A stretch of DNA of 64,000 nucleotides from Paragemmobacter straminiformis (GCF_014243445.1 NZ_JACLQD010000001.1:620001-684000); one strand, 5' to 3'. Counted from the stretch's first letter, positions 17,572 through 25,959 are shown. The notes: generated by a model from the letters alone, not told the origin. Translations and numbers: made by a program.

Positions 17572-17603
17572 CTGTCTGCCCCCCGGCCCATCGCGGGGCG
17601 ATG

Positions 17604-17735
17604 GGCTCCCCCCGAGGATATTTGGACAAGTGCGAAAGCAGGGGCTTTCTTGCCGCTTTCACACCCGCGCAAATATCCTCGGGGGGTGAGCCGCCCCAAG
17701 GGCGGCGAGGGGGGCAGACGGCCCCCCTTTCCCGA
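17604..17735. repeat. Dispersed AAATATCC element, inverted pair (copy B)
   Basis: Two arms facing each other: CCCCCCGAGGATATTTGG ... GTGCGAAAG and, about 20 bp on, CTTTCACACCCGCGCAAATA then TCCTCGGGGGG, followed by GGGGGGCAGACGGCCCCCC. Together they could fold into a long cruciform or RNA hairpin. Confidence 0.75.
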
Positions 17736-17770
17736 AGGATGCGGCGCGCGCGACCTGTCGGTATGGCGCG

Positions 17771-17789
17771 GAATTTTCGCAGAAAATTC
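17771..17789. terminator. Stem-loop after the peroxiredoxin gene
   Basis: Perfect 8-bp stem GAATTTTC / GAAAATTC with a GCA loop, 7 bp beyond the peroxiredoxin stop (minus strand). Confidence 0.6.
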
Positions 17790-17796
17790 GTGCGGG

Positions 17797-18285
17797 TCAG
17801 ATCTTCTCGAGCAGTTCCTCGCCGACCGAAAGCTCGCAGGCGCCGGGTTTCTCTTCGGTGTTCAGCACCTTGACGACACCGTCCTCGGCATAGATCGCGT
17901 AGCGTTTGGAGCGGTCGATCAGACCGACGACGCCGGCGCTGAAGTTCATGCCGATGGCCTTGGTGAAGGCGGCTTCGGAATCGGCCAGCAGGGTGACCCC
18001 GGCCTTGCCGGCACCCGTGGCGGCATCCCAGGCTTCCATGACCCAGGGGTCGTTGACCGAGACGCAGATGATTTCGTCGACACCTTTGGCCGCGAATTTC
18101 TGGCGCGTGCGCATGAAGCTGGGCAGGTGGATGGTCGAGCAGGTGTCGGTGAAGGCGCCCGGCAGGCCGAAGACCACGACCCTGCGGCCCTTGAGCCGGT
18201 CCTGGATCGAGACGGGCGAGACGTTGCCGTCCTCTCGCTTGAGCAATGTGGCTTCGGGCAGTTTTGAACCCACGGAAATCGTCAT
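17797..18285 (-). CDS. Peroxiredoxin (Prx5/AhpE-like, glutaredoxin-dependent type)
   Basis: Thiol peroxidase of 162 residues that reduces hydrogen and organic peroxides. The peroxidatic cysteine is in PGAFTDTCSTIHLPSF, and the downstream VSVNDPWVMEAWD is typical of the type II/Prx5 branch that takes electrons from glutaredoxin or glutathione. A second cysteine in PGACELSV near residue 150 could be the resolving residue. It is divergent from a ferredoxin reductase gene (93 bp apart). Confidence 0.92.
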   Translation of the reverse strand: MTISVGSKLPEATLLKREDGNVSPVSIQDRLKGRRVVVFGLPGAFTDTCSTIHLPSFMRTRQKFAAKGVDEIICVSVNDPWVMEAWDAATGAGKAGVTLLADSEAAFTKAIGMNFSAGVVGLIDRSKRYAIYAEDGVVKVLNTEEKPGACELSVGEELLEKI

Positions 18286-18377
18286 GAATCATCCCTCTTC
18301 GCGTTGCGTTTTCTTCCTTGCGGGATATAGGGTCCGGCCTTGAAATAGGCCAGTGCTGGCGGGACGGAGGAACGGGA

Positions 18378-19583
18378 ATGGCGCGGATCGTGATCGTGGG
18401 GGCGGGGCAAGCGGGTGCGGCCTGTGCAGCCAAGCTGCGGAGCCTCGGCTATGACGGTGCGATCACGCTTTTGGGCGAGGAACCCGCGCCGCCCTACCAG
18501 CGCCCGCCGCTGTCAAAGGCCTATCTTCTGGGCGAGATGGAGGAAGAGCGGCTTTGGCTGCGGTCGGCGGCCTTCTATGCCGAGCAGAAGATCGAGCTGC
18601 GTCTTGGTGCGCCGGTGCGCGCGATAGACACCGCCGCGCGGCGCGTCATGGTGGGGGACGAGGCCCTTGGCTATGACGAGCTGGTGTTGACCACGGGATC
18701 GACGCCGCGCCGCCTGCCTGCCGCGATCGGGGGCGATCTGGGCGGGGTCTATACCGTGCGCACCCTTGCCGATGTCGATGCGATGCGGGGCGAGTTCGTG
18801 GCCGGGCGCAGGCTTGTCATCGTGGGCGGGGGCTATATCGGCCTCGAGGCGGCGGCGGTGGGGGCGAAGCTGGGCCTTGATGTCACGGTGCTGGAAATGG
18901 CGCCGCGCATCCTGCAGCGGGTGGCGGCGCCCGAAACCTCGGACTACTTCCGCGCGCTGCATGCCTCGCGGGGGGTGAAGATACTGGAATCGACCGGGCT
19001 CGAGCGGCTGTTGGGCGAGGGACGCGTGAGCGGCGTGCGCTTGTCGGACGGGCGCGAGCTGGCGGCCGATTTCGTGATTGCGGGCGTGGGTATCCTGCCC
19101 GGCACGGCCTTGGCGGAAGCGGCGGGGATCGTGATCGAGAACGGCATCAGGACCGACGCGATGGGCCGCACCTCGGCCGCGCATGTCTGGGCGGCGGGGG
19201 ACTGTGCCTCGTTCCCGTGGCAGGGCGGGCGGCTGCGGCTGGAATCGGTGGGAAATGCCATCGATCAGGCCGAGGCGGTGGCGGCGAACATCATGGGGGC
19301 AGAGGCCCCCTATGTCGCGCAGCCGTGGTTCTGGTCGGACCAGTATGACACGAAATTGCAGATCGCCGGGCTGAACACGGGCTATGACCGGATCGTCACG
19401 CGCGGACCCGAGGGGGATGCCGTCTCCTTTTGGTATTTCAGGGGCGACACGCTTCTTGCCGTGGATGCGATGAACGACAGCCGCGCCTATATGGTGGGCA
19501 AGCGGCTGATCGAACAGGGCAAGCCGGTAGACCCTGCGGCGATTGCGGATCCTGCGACCGTGCTGAAGGCGTTGCTCAGGTAA
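18378..19583 (+). CDS. FAD-dependent ferredoxin/rubredoxin reductase
   Basis: Flavoprotein of 401 residues of the putidaredoxin/rhodocoxin reductase type that passes electrons from NAD(P)H to a 2Fe-2S ferredoxin. The N-terminal FAD site is IVIVGAGQAGAACAAKLR, followed by APPYQRPPLSKAYL; the NAD site is IVGGGYIGLEAAAVGAKLG near 155; the second FAD motif is VWAAGDCASFP near 275. A longer frame starts at 18318, but the ATG at 18378 begins right at the FAD domain and follows GGAGGAACGGGA. rsmD starts 1 bp after its stop. Confidence 0.9.
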   Translation: MARIVIVGAGQAGAACAAKLRSLGYDGAITLLGEEPAPPYQRPPLSKAYLLGEMEEERLWLRSAAFYAEQKIELRLGAPVRAIDTAARRVMVGDEALGYDELVLTTGSTPRRLPAAIGGDLGGVYTVRTLADVDAMRGEFVAGRRLVIVGGGYIGLEAAAVGAKLGLDVTVLEMAPRILQRVAAPETSDYFRALHASRGVKILESTGLERLLGEGRVSGVRLSDGRELAADFVIAGVGILPGTALAEAAGIVIENGIRTDAMGRTSAAHVWAAGDCASFPWQGGRLRLESVGNAIDQAEAVAANIMGAEAPYVAQPWFWSDQYDTKLQIAGLNTGYDRIVTRGPEGDAVSFWYFRGDTLLAVDAMNDSRAYMVGKRLIEQGKPVDPAAIADPATVLKALLR

Positions 19584-19584
19584 C

Positions 19585-20148
19585 ATGCGGATCATCGGCG
19601 GTCAGTTTCGCGGCCTGCACCTTGCCCCTGTGGGCGAGGGCGACCCCAAGGCGCATTTGCGCCCGACATCGGACCGCGTGCGCGAGTCGATCTTCAACCT
19701 GCTGGTCAACGGCGGGCATGGCGATGTGTTGACGGGGGCAAGGGTGCTTGACCTGTTCGCGGGCACGGGGGCGCTGGGGCTCGAGGCGATCAGCCGCGGG
19801 GCGGCGCGGGTGGCCTTTGTCGATGACGGGGCTACGGCGCGGGCGCTTTTGCGGCGGAATATCGAGCTGACGCGGACGATGGGTGTGACCGACGTGTGGC
19901 GGCGCGATGCGACGAAGATGGGGCCGAACCGGGGTGAGGGCTATGACCTTGTGTTCCTTGACCCGCCCTATGGCAAGGGGATGGGCGAGGCGGCGCTGGC
20001 CTCGTGCCTTGCGGGGGGGTGGCTTGCCCCCGATGCGCTTCTGGTCTGGGAGGAGGGGGTTGCCCCCCTGCCCCCTGCGGGCTTTGATATGGTGGACCAG
20101 CGGCGCTATGGCGATACGCATGTGACGCTGCTGCGGGTGGCGCAATGA
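19585..20148 (+). CDS. rsmD: 16S rRNA (guanine-966-N2)-methyltransferase RsmD
   Basis: SAM-dependent methyltransferase of 187 residues that modifies G966 in the 30S subunit. The N terminus MRIIGGQFRG and PTSDRVRESIFNLL are family signatures, the SAM loop is VLDLFAGTGALGLEAISRG, and the catalytic motif is LDPPYGKG. Its last four bases overlap the start of the HAD gene (ATGA). Confidence 0.95.
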   Translation: MRIIGGQFRGLHLAPVGEGDPKAHLRPTSDRVRESIFNLLVNGGHGDVLTGARVLDLFAGTGALGLEAISRGAARVAFVDDGATARALLRRNIELTRTMGVTDVWRRDATKMGPNRGEGYDLVFLDPPYGKGMGEAALASCLAGGWLAPDALLVWEEGVAPLPPAGFDMVDQRRYGDTHVTLLRVAQ

Positions 20149-20801
20149 CGCCGCGCGCCGTGATCTTCGATTGCGACGGTGTGGTGGTCGATAGCGAGCA
20201 TCCGACCCTGCTGATGGTGCAGGCGGATCTTGCCCGCTACGGCCTGCCCGTGACGCTGGAAGAATTGAACGCCAGATATGTGGGCGGCACGGTCGAGACC
20301 GTGGCCGAGCGCGCCCGCGCCAACGGTGCGGCGCTGCCTGCGGATTGGGTTCAGGATTTCTACCGGCGCATGTATGCGATGCTGCGCGAGAATACGCCGC
20401 TGATCGAAGGGATCGTCGGCGTCCTCGATGCGCTGGATGCGGCGGGGGTGCCCTTTGCGATGGGGTCGAACGGGACCATCGAGAAGATGCATATCACGCT
20501 GGGCCAGCACGGGCTGATCGGGCGGTTTCGCGGGCATCTCTATTCGGGGCAGGAGATCGGCAGGCCGAAGCCCGCGCCGGACCTGTTTCTGATGGCCGCC
20601 GAGCGGCTGGGGGTTGCGGCGGGCGACTGCGTGGTGATCGAGGATTCGGTCGCAGGGGCCACGGCGGCGCGGGCGGCGGGGATGCGCTGTTTCGGCTATG
20701 CGCCGCATGGCGATGTGACGGGGCTTGCGGGCGTGGGCGCGCAGGTGTTTTCGTCGATGCGCGACTTGCCCGCGCTGTTGGGCCTGAACGGCGAAATCTG
20801 A
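20145..20801 (+). CDS. HAD-IA hydrolase (phosphatase, CbbY/phosphoglucomutase-like)
   Basis: Protein of 218 residues with HAD motif I FDCDGVVVDSEH, motif II around MGSNGT, motif III lysine in GRPKPAPDLF and motif IV VIEDSVAGATAARAAGM. The cap domain sits between residues 15 and 80. It would act on a small phosphorylated metabolite that cannot be named from sequence. The start overlaps rsmD by four bases. Its stop codon lies inside a stem-loop (20793-20811). Confidence 0.88.
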   Translation: MTPRAVIFDCDGVVVDSEHPTLLMVQADLARYGLPVTLEELNARYVGGTVETVAERARANGAALPADWVQDFYRRMYAMLRENTPLIEGIVGVLDALDAAGVPFAMGSNGTIEKMHITLGQHGLIGRFRGHLYSGQEIGRPKPAPDLFLMAAERLGVAAGDCVVIEDSVAGATAARAAGMRCFGYAPHGDVTGLAGVGAQVFSSMRDLPALLGLNGEI

Positions 20802-20893
20802 CGCAGATTTCACGGCGATTTTTGACGCAAAAATCGGGGGCGGGGCGCGGAATTTGCGCCAGATTCCGGCGCGATTTCTGCGTCAGAAATCGC
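20793..20893. terminator. Four consecutive stem-loops between convergent genes
   Basis: Four hairpins: 20793-20811 (GAAATCTG-ACG-CAGATTTC), 20816-20836 (CGATTTTTG-ACG-CAAAAATCG), 20849-20867 (GGAATTTG-CGC-CAGATTCC, one G-T pair) and 20871-20893 (GCGATTTCTG-CGT-CAGAAATCGC). The first contains the stop of the HAD gene, and the last contains the stop of the opposing nitroreductase gene, in both cases in the sequence TGACGCA. They probably form a bidirectional terminator block. Confidence 0.7.
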
Positions 20894-21587
20894 TTTGGCG
20901 GAAGATCGAGAGGATTTCCGGGAGCGGCTTCTTGCGTTTGGCGACGGCGGGGACGGTCGCATCCCCGGCAGGCCAGCCCACGGGCAGGATCATGACGGGT
21001 TTTTCATGGTCGGGCCGGCCCAGCAGGGGGCCAAGGAATTTCATCGGGTTGGGCGTGTGTTCAAGGCAGCACAGCCCCGCATGGTGCAGCGCCGCGATGA
21101 GGAAGCCCGTGGCGATGCCTGTGCTTTCGGGGACGTAATAGTTCTTGTAGCGCGCGCCGTCCTGCGTGACGCCGTAGCGTTGGGCAAAGACGACGATGAG
21201 CCAGGGCGCATCGGTCAGGTGGGGTTTGGACACGCCCGTCCCGATAGGTTCGAGGGCGGCAAGCCATTCGTCACCCGCCCCGCCCGAGTAGAAGGCGCGT
21301 TCTTCCTCTTCCGCGCCTTGGCGGATGCGGGCTTTCAGCGCGGGGTCCGAGATGGCCACGAAATGCCACGGCTGGTGGTTCGCGCCCGAGGGGGCCGTGC
21401 CGGCAGCGGCGATGCAGGCCTCGATGATCGGCAGCGGAACGGGGCGGGGCGAGAACTGGCGGACCGAATGGCGTTTTTTCATATAGGCAAGGAAGCTTTC
21501 GGCCGCGGCCTGCGCCTGATCGTCGGGCAGTTGCACGCGGTCGGGCAAGGCCAATGGCTGATAGCTTACCTCACCCTTGCGATACAT
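20883..21587 (-). CDS. Nitroreductase family flavoprotein
   Basis: FMN-dependent reductase of 234 residues. The family pattern is KKRHSVRQFSPRPVPLPIIE near 36-55, AAGTAPSGANHQPWHFVAI near 62-80 (FMN phosphate and ring contacts) and a C-terminal MILPVGWPAGDATVP with a terminal basic segment. It resembles the larger nitroreductases annotated as iodotyrosine deiodinase-like or BluB-like, but the substrate is unknown. Its ATG shares one base with the stop of the upstream mbfA-like gene, so it is probably in the same iron-regulated transcript. Confidence 0.87.
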   Translation of the reverse strand: MYRKGEVSYQPLALPDRVQLPDDQAQAAAESFLAYMKKRHSVRQFSPRPVPLPIIEACIAAAGTAPSGANHQPWHFVAISDPALKARIRQGAEEEERAFYSGGAGDEWLAALEPIGTGVSKPHLTDAPWLIVVFAQRYGVTQDGARYKNYYVPESTGIATGFLIAALHHAGLCCLEHTPNPMKFLGPLLGRPDHEKPVMILPVGWPAGDATVPAVAKRKKPLPEILSIFRQSDF

Positions 21588-22564
21588 CAGCCGCCCCCGA
21601 TCAATGCCCCTGCGGCAAAGACCAAAGCACCGCCGAGCACGACCTGCAAGGCCGCACGCAGGAACGGGGTCTCCATGAAACGGTTCTGGATCCATGCGAT
21701 GGCCCAAAGCTCGACGAAAACGACGATCATGGCGATGGTCGTGGCGGTCCAGAAATCGGGGATCAGGTAGGGCAGCGCGTGGCCCATGCCGCCAAGCATG
21801 GTCATGACACCCGAGGCGAGGCCCCGCTTCCAGGGGGAGCCGCGACCCGAAAGGACGCCGTCGTCATGGGCGGCTTCGGTGAAGCCCATGCTGATGCCCG
21901 CGCCGACGGATGCTGCGGCCCCGACGAGGAAGGTCGTCCATGTGTTCTGCGTGGCAAAGGCCGTGGCGAAGATCGGCGCGAGGGTCGAGACCGAGCCGTC
22001 CATCAGCCCCGCAAGGCCCGGCTGCACCCATGTCAGGATGAACTGGCGGCGGTCGGCGGCATCTTCGGCCTCGCGCGTGTCGGGGTCGAGGTGGGTGCGC
22101 TCCAACTCTCCGGCGCGGCGTTCGTGGCCCGCCTCGGCCGCGGCGAGATCGCCCAGCAGCTTGCGGGTGGCGGCGTCCGAGGTGGATTGCGCGGCGCGGG
22201 TGTAGAACTTGTGCGCTTCGGATTCCATCGCCGCCGCTTCGGCGCGGATGGTGGCAAGCGGCAGGTTGGCGGTCAGCCAGACGGGTTTGCGGGCATAGTG
22301 GCCCGCGACATGTTCGCGGCGGATGAGCGGGATCACATCGCCAAAGCGGGTGCGATGCAGGTCGATCAGGCGCTGGCGGTGCGTATCCTCTTCCGCAGCC
22401 ATGCCGTCGAACACGGCGGCCGAGCCTGCATATTCGCCGCGCAGGCGTTCGGCGTAGCTGCGGTAGATGCGGGCGTCATCCTCTTCGGAGGAGATGGCGA
22501 GGGCGAGGATTTCCTGCTCGGTCAGGTCGGAAAAGCGGCGGCGGGTGGTGAGGCCGGGAATCAT
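21587..22564 (-). CDS. mbfA: Membrane-bound ferritin MbfA (ferritin-like + VIT1 domains)
   Basis: Iron exporter of 325 residues. The N-terminal ferritin/rubrerythrin-like domain (about 9-165) has paired acidic motifs such as SSEEDDARIYRSYAERL and MAAEEDTHRQRL and MESEAHKFY; the C-terminal CCC1/VIT1 membrane domain (about 175-325) has GLMDGSVSTLAPIFA. This architecture is that of MbfA in Bradyrhizobium and Agrobacterium, which exports iron and lowers peroxide stress. The start at 22564 is preferred over 22579. A near-perfect Irr box is 16 bp upstream, and a nitroreductase follows in the same operon. Confidence 0.93.
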   Translation of the reverse strand: MIPGLTTRRRFSDLTEQEILALAISSEEDDARIYRSYAERLRGEYAGSAAVFDGMAAEEDTHRQRLIDLHRTRFGDVIPLIRREHVAGHYARKPVWLTANLPLATIRAEAAAMESEAHKFYTRAAQSTSDAATRKLLGDLAAAEAGHERRAGELERTHLDPDTREAEDAADRRQFILTWVQPGLAGLMDGSVSTLAPIFATAFATQNTWTTFLVGAAASVGAGISMGFTEAAHDDGVLSGRGSPWKRGLASGVMTMLGGMGHALPYLIPDFWTATTIAMIVVFVELWAIAWIQNRFMETPFLRAALQVVLGGALVFAAGALIGGG

Positions 22565-22579
22565 GGAGCGCCCTGTCAA

Positions 22580-22596
22580 TCTGGAATGATTCTAAA
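22580..22596 (-). promoter_or_regulatory. Predicted Irr box (ICE motif) upstream of mbfA
   Basis: On the minus strand the site reads TTTAGAATCATTCCAGA, matching the iron control element TTTAGAA-N3-TTCYARA recognised by Irr in alphaproteobacteria. It ends 16 bp before the mbfA start. Irr represses mbfA under iron limitation in relatives, so the same is expected here. Confidence 0.8.
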
Positions 22597-22691
22597 ATAG
22601 CGAAGCGCCAATCGGCGGCAAGGCGGAAATGGCGCGCCCGCTTGCCGCAGGGGAAGCGGGTGGTCTATGCTTTGCGCGATCGGGGGACAGC

Positions 22692-23318
22692 ATGCCAGTT
22701 ACCGTCGCGGCCGTGCCGCAGACCATACGCCGCGGGCGCAAGTTCGACCAAGTGCTTGCCGGCGCGCGGACGGTGTTTCTGCGCGACGGCTTCGAGGGCG
22801 CCTCGGTCGATGACATCGCGCGGGAGGCGGGGGTCAGCAAGGCGACGCTTTACAGCTATTTCCCCGACAAGCGGCTGTTGTTCATGGAGGTGGCCAAGGC
22901 CGAATGCCGCCGCCATGCCGACGAGGCGGCGGCCCTGATCGACGAGACCGCGCATGTGTCGCAGGTGTTGCGCGTTGCCGGACTGCGGATCGTCGGCTTT
23001 GCGCAATCGGATTTCGGGCAGCGGATGTTCCGCATGTGCGTGGCCGAAAGCGACCGGTTCCCCGCGCTGGGGCAAGAGTTCTATCAGGCGGGGCCGATGG
23101 TGGTGCGCGAGCGTCTTGTCGGGTTTCTGGAACGGGCGCGGGCGCGGGGCGAGGTGCGGATCGAGGATCTGGCCCTTGCGGCGGACCAGTTCGCCCAGCT
23201 GTGCAAGGCCGATCTGCATGATCGCGTGATCTTCGGCATCAGCGATTCAGCGCCGCGCGACGTGGCGCGCGTGGTCGAAGGCGCGGTCGCCATGTTCATG
23301 GCCCGCTACGGGGTGTGA
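22692..23318 (+). CDS. TetR/AcrR family transcriptional regulator
   Basis: DNA-binding repressor of 208 residues. The N-terminal TetR helix-turn-helix is clear: FLRDGFEGASVDDIAREAG then VSKATLYSYFPDKRLLF at residues 30-65. The ligand-binding C domain is of the AefR-like type. The start at 22692 lies 108 bp from mbfA; being divergent, the pair could share control elements, but no operator for this protein was identified. A strong stem-loop follows its stop. Confidence 0.9.
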   Translation: MPVTVAAVPQTIRRGRKFDQVLAGARTVFLRDGFEGASVDDIAREAGVSKATLYSYFPDKRLLFMEVAKAECRRHADEAAALIDETAHVSQVLRVAGLRIVGFAQSDFGQRMFRMCVAESDRFPALGQEFYQAGPMVVRERLVGFLERARARGEVRIEDLALAADQFAQLCKADLHDRVIFGISDSAPRDVARVVEGAVAMFMARYGV

Positions 23319-23324
23319 CCGGGG

Positions 23325-23351
23325 CGAAGATTTTTCGGCGAAAAATCTTCG
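23325..23351. terminator. Bidirectional terminator between tetR-type gene and folC
   Basis: Perfect 11-bp stem CGAAGATTTTT / AAAAATCTTCG with a CGGCG loop, between two convergent stop codons 47 bp apart. The T run in the left arm can serve as the U tract for the minus-strand transcript. Confidence 0.75.
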
Positions 23352-23364
23352 GGCGGCGGCGGGG

Positions 23365-24639
23365 TCAGCCGTTTTCGCGCAGGATGCTGCCGGCAAGGTA
23401 GAGCGAGCCGCAAATCAGCACGCGCGCGGCGGGGTTTCCTGCGGTGATGGCGGCGAGCGCGTCGCCCACCGACGCAGCGGCGACGGCGTCGATGCCGGCC
23501 TTGCGGGCGGCTTCGGCCGTCACCTCGGCGGGCAGGGTGTTCTGCTCGCCTGGGATGGAGACGGCGTGCAGGCGCGTGACCTGCGGGGCAAGCGGGACCA
23601 TGTAGCCCGACACATCCTTGGTGTTCAGCATGCCGCAGATGAGGTGGGTTTCGCGTTCCGGCATGCGGGCAAGCGTGGCCGCGACCGCTTCGCCCCCGGC
23701 GGGGTTGTGGCCCCCGTCGAGCCAGAGTTCGACACGCGGCGCGGCGTCGACGAGCGGGCCGCGGCGCAGGCGTTGCATGCGGGCGGGCCATTCGGCGCGG
23801 GTGACGGCGGCTTCGGCGGCGGCCTCGTTCCGGCCAAGGGCGCGGAGTGCGGTGATGGCAGCGCCTGCGTTCTGGATCTGGTGCGGGCCGGGAAGGTTGG
23901 GCAGGGGCAGGTCGAGAAGGCCGTTCTCGTCCTGATAGAGCAGGCGGCCATTTTCTTCCCAGACATGCCAGTGCTGGCCGAAGACAAGCAGCGGCGCGCC
24001 GAGGCGGTTGGCGCGGGCCTCGATCACGGCAAGCCCCTCGTCGGTTTGCGGGCCGACGATGCAGGGCACGCCGCGCTTGATGATGCCGGCTTTCTCGCCC
24101 GCGATCGCGCCCACGGTATCGCCGAGAAAGGCCTGATGGTCGAGGCTGACGGGGGTGATGATGGTCAGCGCGGGGCGTTCGACCACGTTCGTCGCGTCAA
24201 GCCGCCCGCCGAGACCCACCTCGAGCAGCGTCCAGTCGGCGGGGGTGCGGGCAAAGGCCGCAAAGGCGGCGCAGGTGGTGATCTCGAAAAAGGTGATCTC
24301 GTCGGGACCGTTCCTTTCGACGCATTCGTCGAGAAGGGCGGTGAGGGCGGGTTCGGAGATCAACTCGCCTGCCAGCCGGATGCGTTCGTGGAAGCGGGCA
24401 AGGTGGGGCGAGGTGTAGGCATGGACGCGGTCGCCCCCCGCCTCAAGCCCCGCGCGGATCATGGCCTGCGTGCTGCCCTTGCCGTTCGTGCCCGCGATAT
24501 GGATCACGGGCGGAAGGCTGCGTTCGGGATGGCCCAGCGCCGCCAGCAGGCGATGCACCCGGTCGAGCGTGAGGTCGATGACCTTGGGGTGCAGGGTCAT
24601 CATCCGTTCGAGGACGGCGTCGGAGGTCCTGGTGGCCAC
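23365..24639 (-). CDS. folC: Bifunctional folylpolyglutamate synthase/dihydrofolate synthase
   Basis: Mur-ligase-type enzyme of 424 residues that makes dihydrofolate from dihydropteroate and adds glutamates. The ATP loop is HIAGTNGKGSTQAMIRAGL near residues 47-65; SPHLARFHERIRLAGELI is the folate-binding loop; LEVGLGGRLDATNVV and SLDHQAFLGDTVGAIAGEKAGI in short parts are family signatures. It starts 3 bp after the accD stop, the standard accD-folC arrangement. Confidence 0.96.
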   Translation of the reverse strand: MATRTSDAVLERMMTLHPKVIDLTLDRVHRLLAALGHPERSLPPVIHIAGTNGKGSTQAMIRAGLEAGGDRVHAYTSPHLARFHERIRLAGELISEPALTALLDECVERNGPDEITFFEITTCAAFAAFARTPADWTLLEVGLGGRLDATNVVERPALTIITPVSLDHQAFLGDTVGAIAGEKAGIIKRGVPCIVGPQTDEGLAVIEARANRLGAPLLVFGQHWHVWEENGRLLYQDENGLLDLPLPNLPGPHQIQNAGAAITALRALGRNEAAAEAAVTRAEWPARMQRLRRGPLVDAAPRVELWLDGGHNPAGGEAVAATLARMPERETHLICGMLNTKDVSGYMVPLAPQVTRLHAVSIPGEQNTLPAEVTAEAARKAGIDAVAAASVGDALAAITAGNPAARVLICGSLYLAGSILRENG

Positions 24640-24642
24640 GGG

Positions 24643-25536
24643 TCAGGCTTCGGCAGGTTGCAGGGTCAATTCGCCCTTGATCGCGGGGGGTTGGCCCGTA
24701 AGCAGGCGGATGATCGTGACCAGTTCCTCGCGCATCGCCTTGCGATGGGTGACGCGGTCGAGCATGCCGTGGTCAAGCAGGTATTCGGCGCGCTGGAACC
24801 CTTCGGGCAGTTTCTCGCGGATGGTCTGTTCGATCACGCGGGGTCCGGCAAAGCAGATCAGCGCGTTGGGTTCGGCGATCTGCACATCGCCCAGCATGGC
24901 GTAGGAGGCCGTCACGCCGCCCGTGGTCGGGTGGGTGAGGACGACGATATAAGGCAAGCGCGCCTCGCGCAGCATTTCGACGGCGACGGTGGTGCGGGGC
25001 ATCTGCATGAGGGACAGGATCCCTTCCTGCATCCGCGCGCCGCCTGCGGCCGAGAAGAGGACGAGCGGGCGCTTCATCTCGACCGCGCGCTGTGCGGCGG
25101 CAAGGATGGCGTTGCCGACATACATGCCCATCGATCCGGCCATGAAGGAGAAGTCCTGCGCCACGGCGACGACGGGGGTGCGGGCGATCTCGCCCTCGGC
25201 CACGAGCATGGCTTCGCGTTCGCCCGTCGCCTTTTGCGCGGTCTTGAGACGGTCGGGGTATTTCTTCTGGTCGCGGAAGTGCAGCGGATCGACGACGGGT
25301 TCGGGAACCTTCACCTCGGTGAAGATGCCGCCGTCGAAAAGCGCGCCGAAGCGGTCGCGCGGGCTGATCGCCATGTGATGGTCGCAGTGGGTGCAGACGT
25401 TGAGGTTGGCGGCGAGTTCGCGGTGGAACAGCATCGTGCCGCATTCGGGGCACTTGGTCCAAAGGTTCTCGGGCACTTCCCTGCGCGAGAAGAGCGAGTT
25501 GATCTTGGGACGGACGTAGTTCGAAATCCAGTTCAT
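24643..25536 (-). CDS. accD: Acetyl-CoA carboxylase carboxyltransferase subunit beta
   Basis: Subunit of 297 residues that with AccA transfers carboxyl from biotin to acetyl-CoA, the first step of fatty acid synthesis. The N-terminal zinc ribbon reads [11 protein letters not shown] with a later CTHCDHH; the carboxyltransferase core has [20 protein letters not shown] and [16 protein letters not shown] in short signatures. The ATG at 25536 opens the standard [12 protein letters not shown]; the frame further upstream only crosses repeats. folC follows directly. Confidence 0.97.
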   Translation of the reverse strand: MNWISNYVRPKINSLFSRREVPENLWTKCPECGTMLFHRELAANLNVCTHCDHHMAISPRDRFGALFDGGIFTEVKVPEPVVDPLHFRDQKKYPDRLKTAQKATGEREAMLVAEGEIARTPVVAVAQDFSFMAGSMGMYVGNAILAAAQRAVEMKRPLVLFSAAGGARMQEGILSLMQMPRTTVAVEMLREARLPYIVVLTHPTTGGVTASYAMLGDVQIAEPNALICFAGPRVIEQTIREKLPEGFQRAEYLLDHGMLDRVTHRKAMREELVTIIRLLTGQPPAIKGELTLQPAEA

Positions 25537-25609
25537 CGCAGGCGCGGCCCTTCGGTCGTGGCACTTGGCAGTCGGAGACAGATAGTCCGGCGGGGGGTGA
25601 ATTGCAATC

Positions 25610-25709
25610 GTCGGGCAGCGGGCGTCGGGCAGCGGGCGTCGGGCAGCGGGCGTCGGGCAGCGGGCGTCGGGCAGCGGGACGGCGGGCAGCGGGACGGCGG
25701 GCAACGGGC
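25610..25709. repeat. Minisatellite of 14-15-bp units upstream of accD
   Basis: Five head-to-tail copies of GTCGGGCAGCGGG(C/A), then two 15-bp variants CGGCGGGCA(G/A)CGGG(A/C). It occupies the 423-bp gap between accD and the lipoprotein gene. The rest of that gap holds GC-rich low-complexity DNA and a dispersed element, with no gene seen. Confidence 0.85.
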
Positions 25710-25810
25710 GGCAGCGGAACAGGGCGGGCGCCCGGTGCTGCGCGGGGCGGTTGCAGGACGGGGGGCAGGACGGGGGGCTTTCCGCCCCCCACGCGCCCCG
25801 TGCGGGGCGC

Positions 25811-25845
25811 CCCCCCCGAGGATATTTGGGCGAGCATGAAAGGGC
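25811..25845. repeat. Dispersed AAATATCC element, copy C
   Basis: Single arm CCCCCCCGAGGATATTTGGG followed by CGAGCATGAAAGG, the reverse orientation of copy A. GC-rich sequence just before it (GGACGGGGGGCTTTCCGCCCC) plays the part of the GGGGGGCAGACGGCCCCCC extension seen in other copies. Confidence 0.65.
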
Positions 25846-25959
25846 CAAGGGCGCCTGCGCCGCATCAAGCCGATGGACGCATGGGCTGCGGGGGCGCTAT
25901 GCAAGGGGCAAAGCCGTCACGGCGGGATGCCGGCATGTGCGGAGCGATGGGGTGGCAGA

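Noticed and set aside
23566-25839. Plus-strand open frame of 757 codons opposite folC and accD
   Set aside because: It is antisense to two certain genes and runs into a minisatellite at its end.
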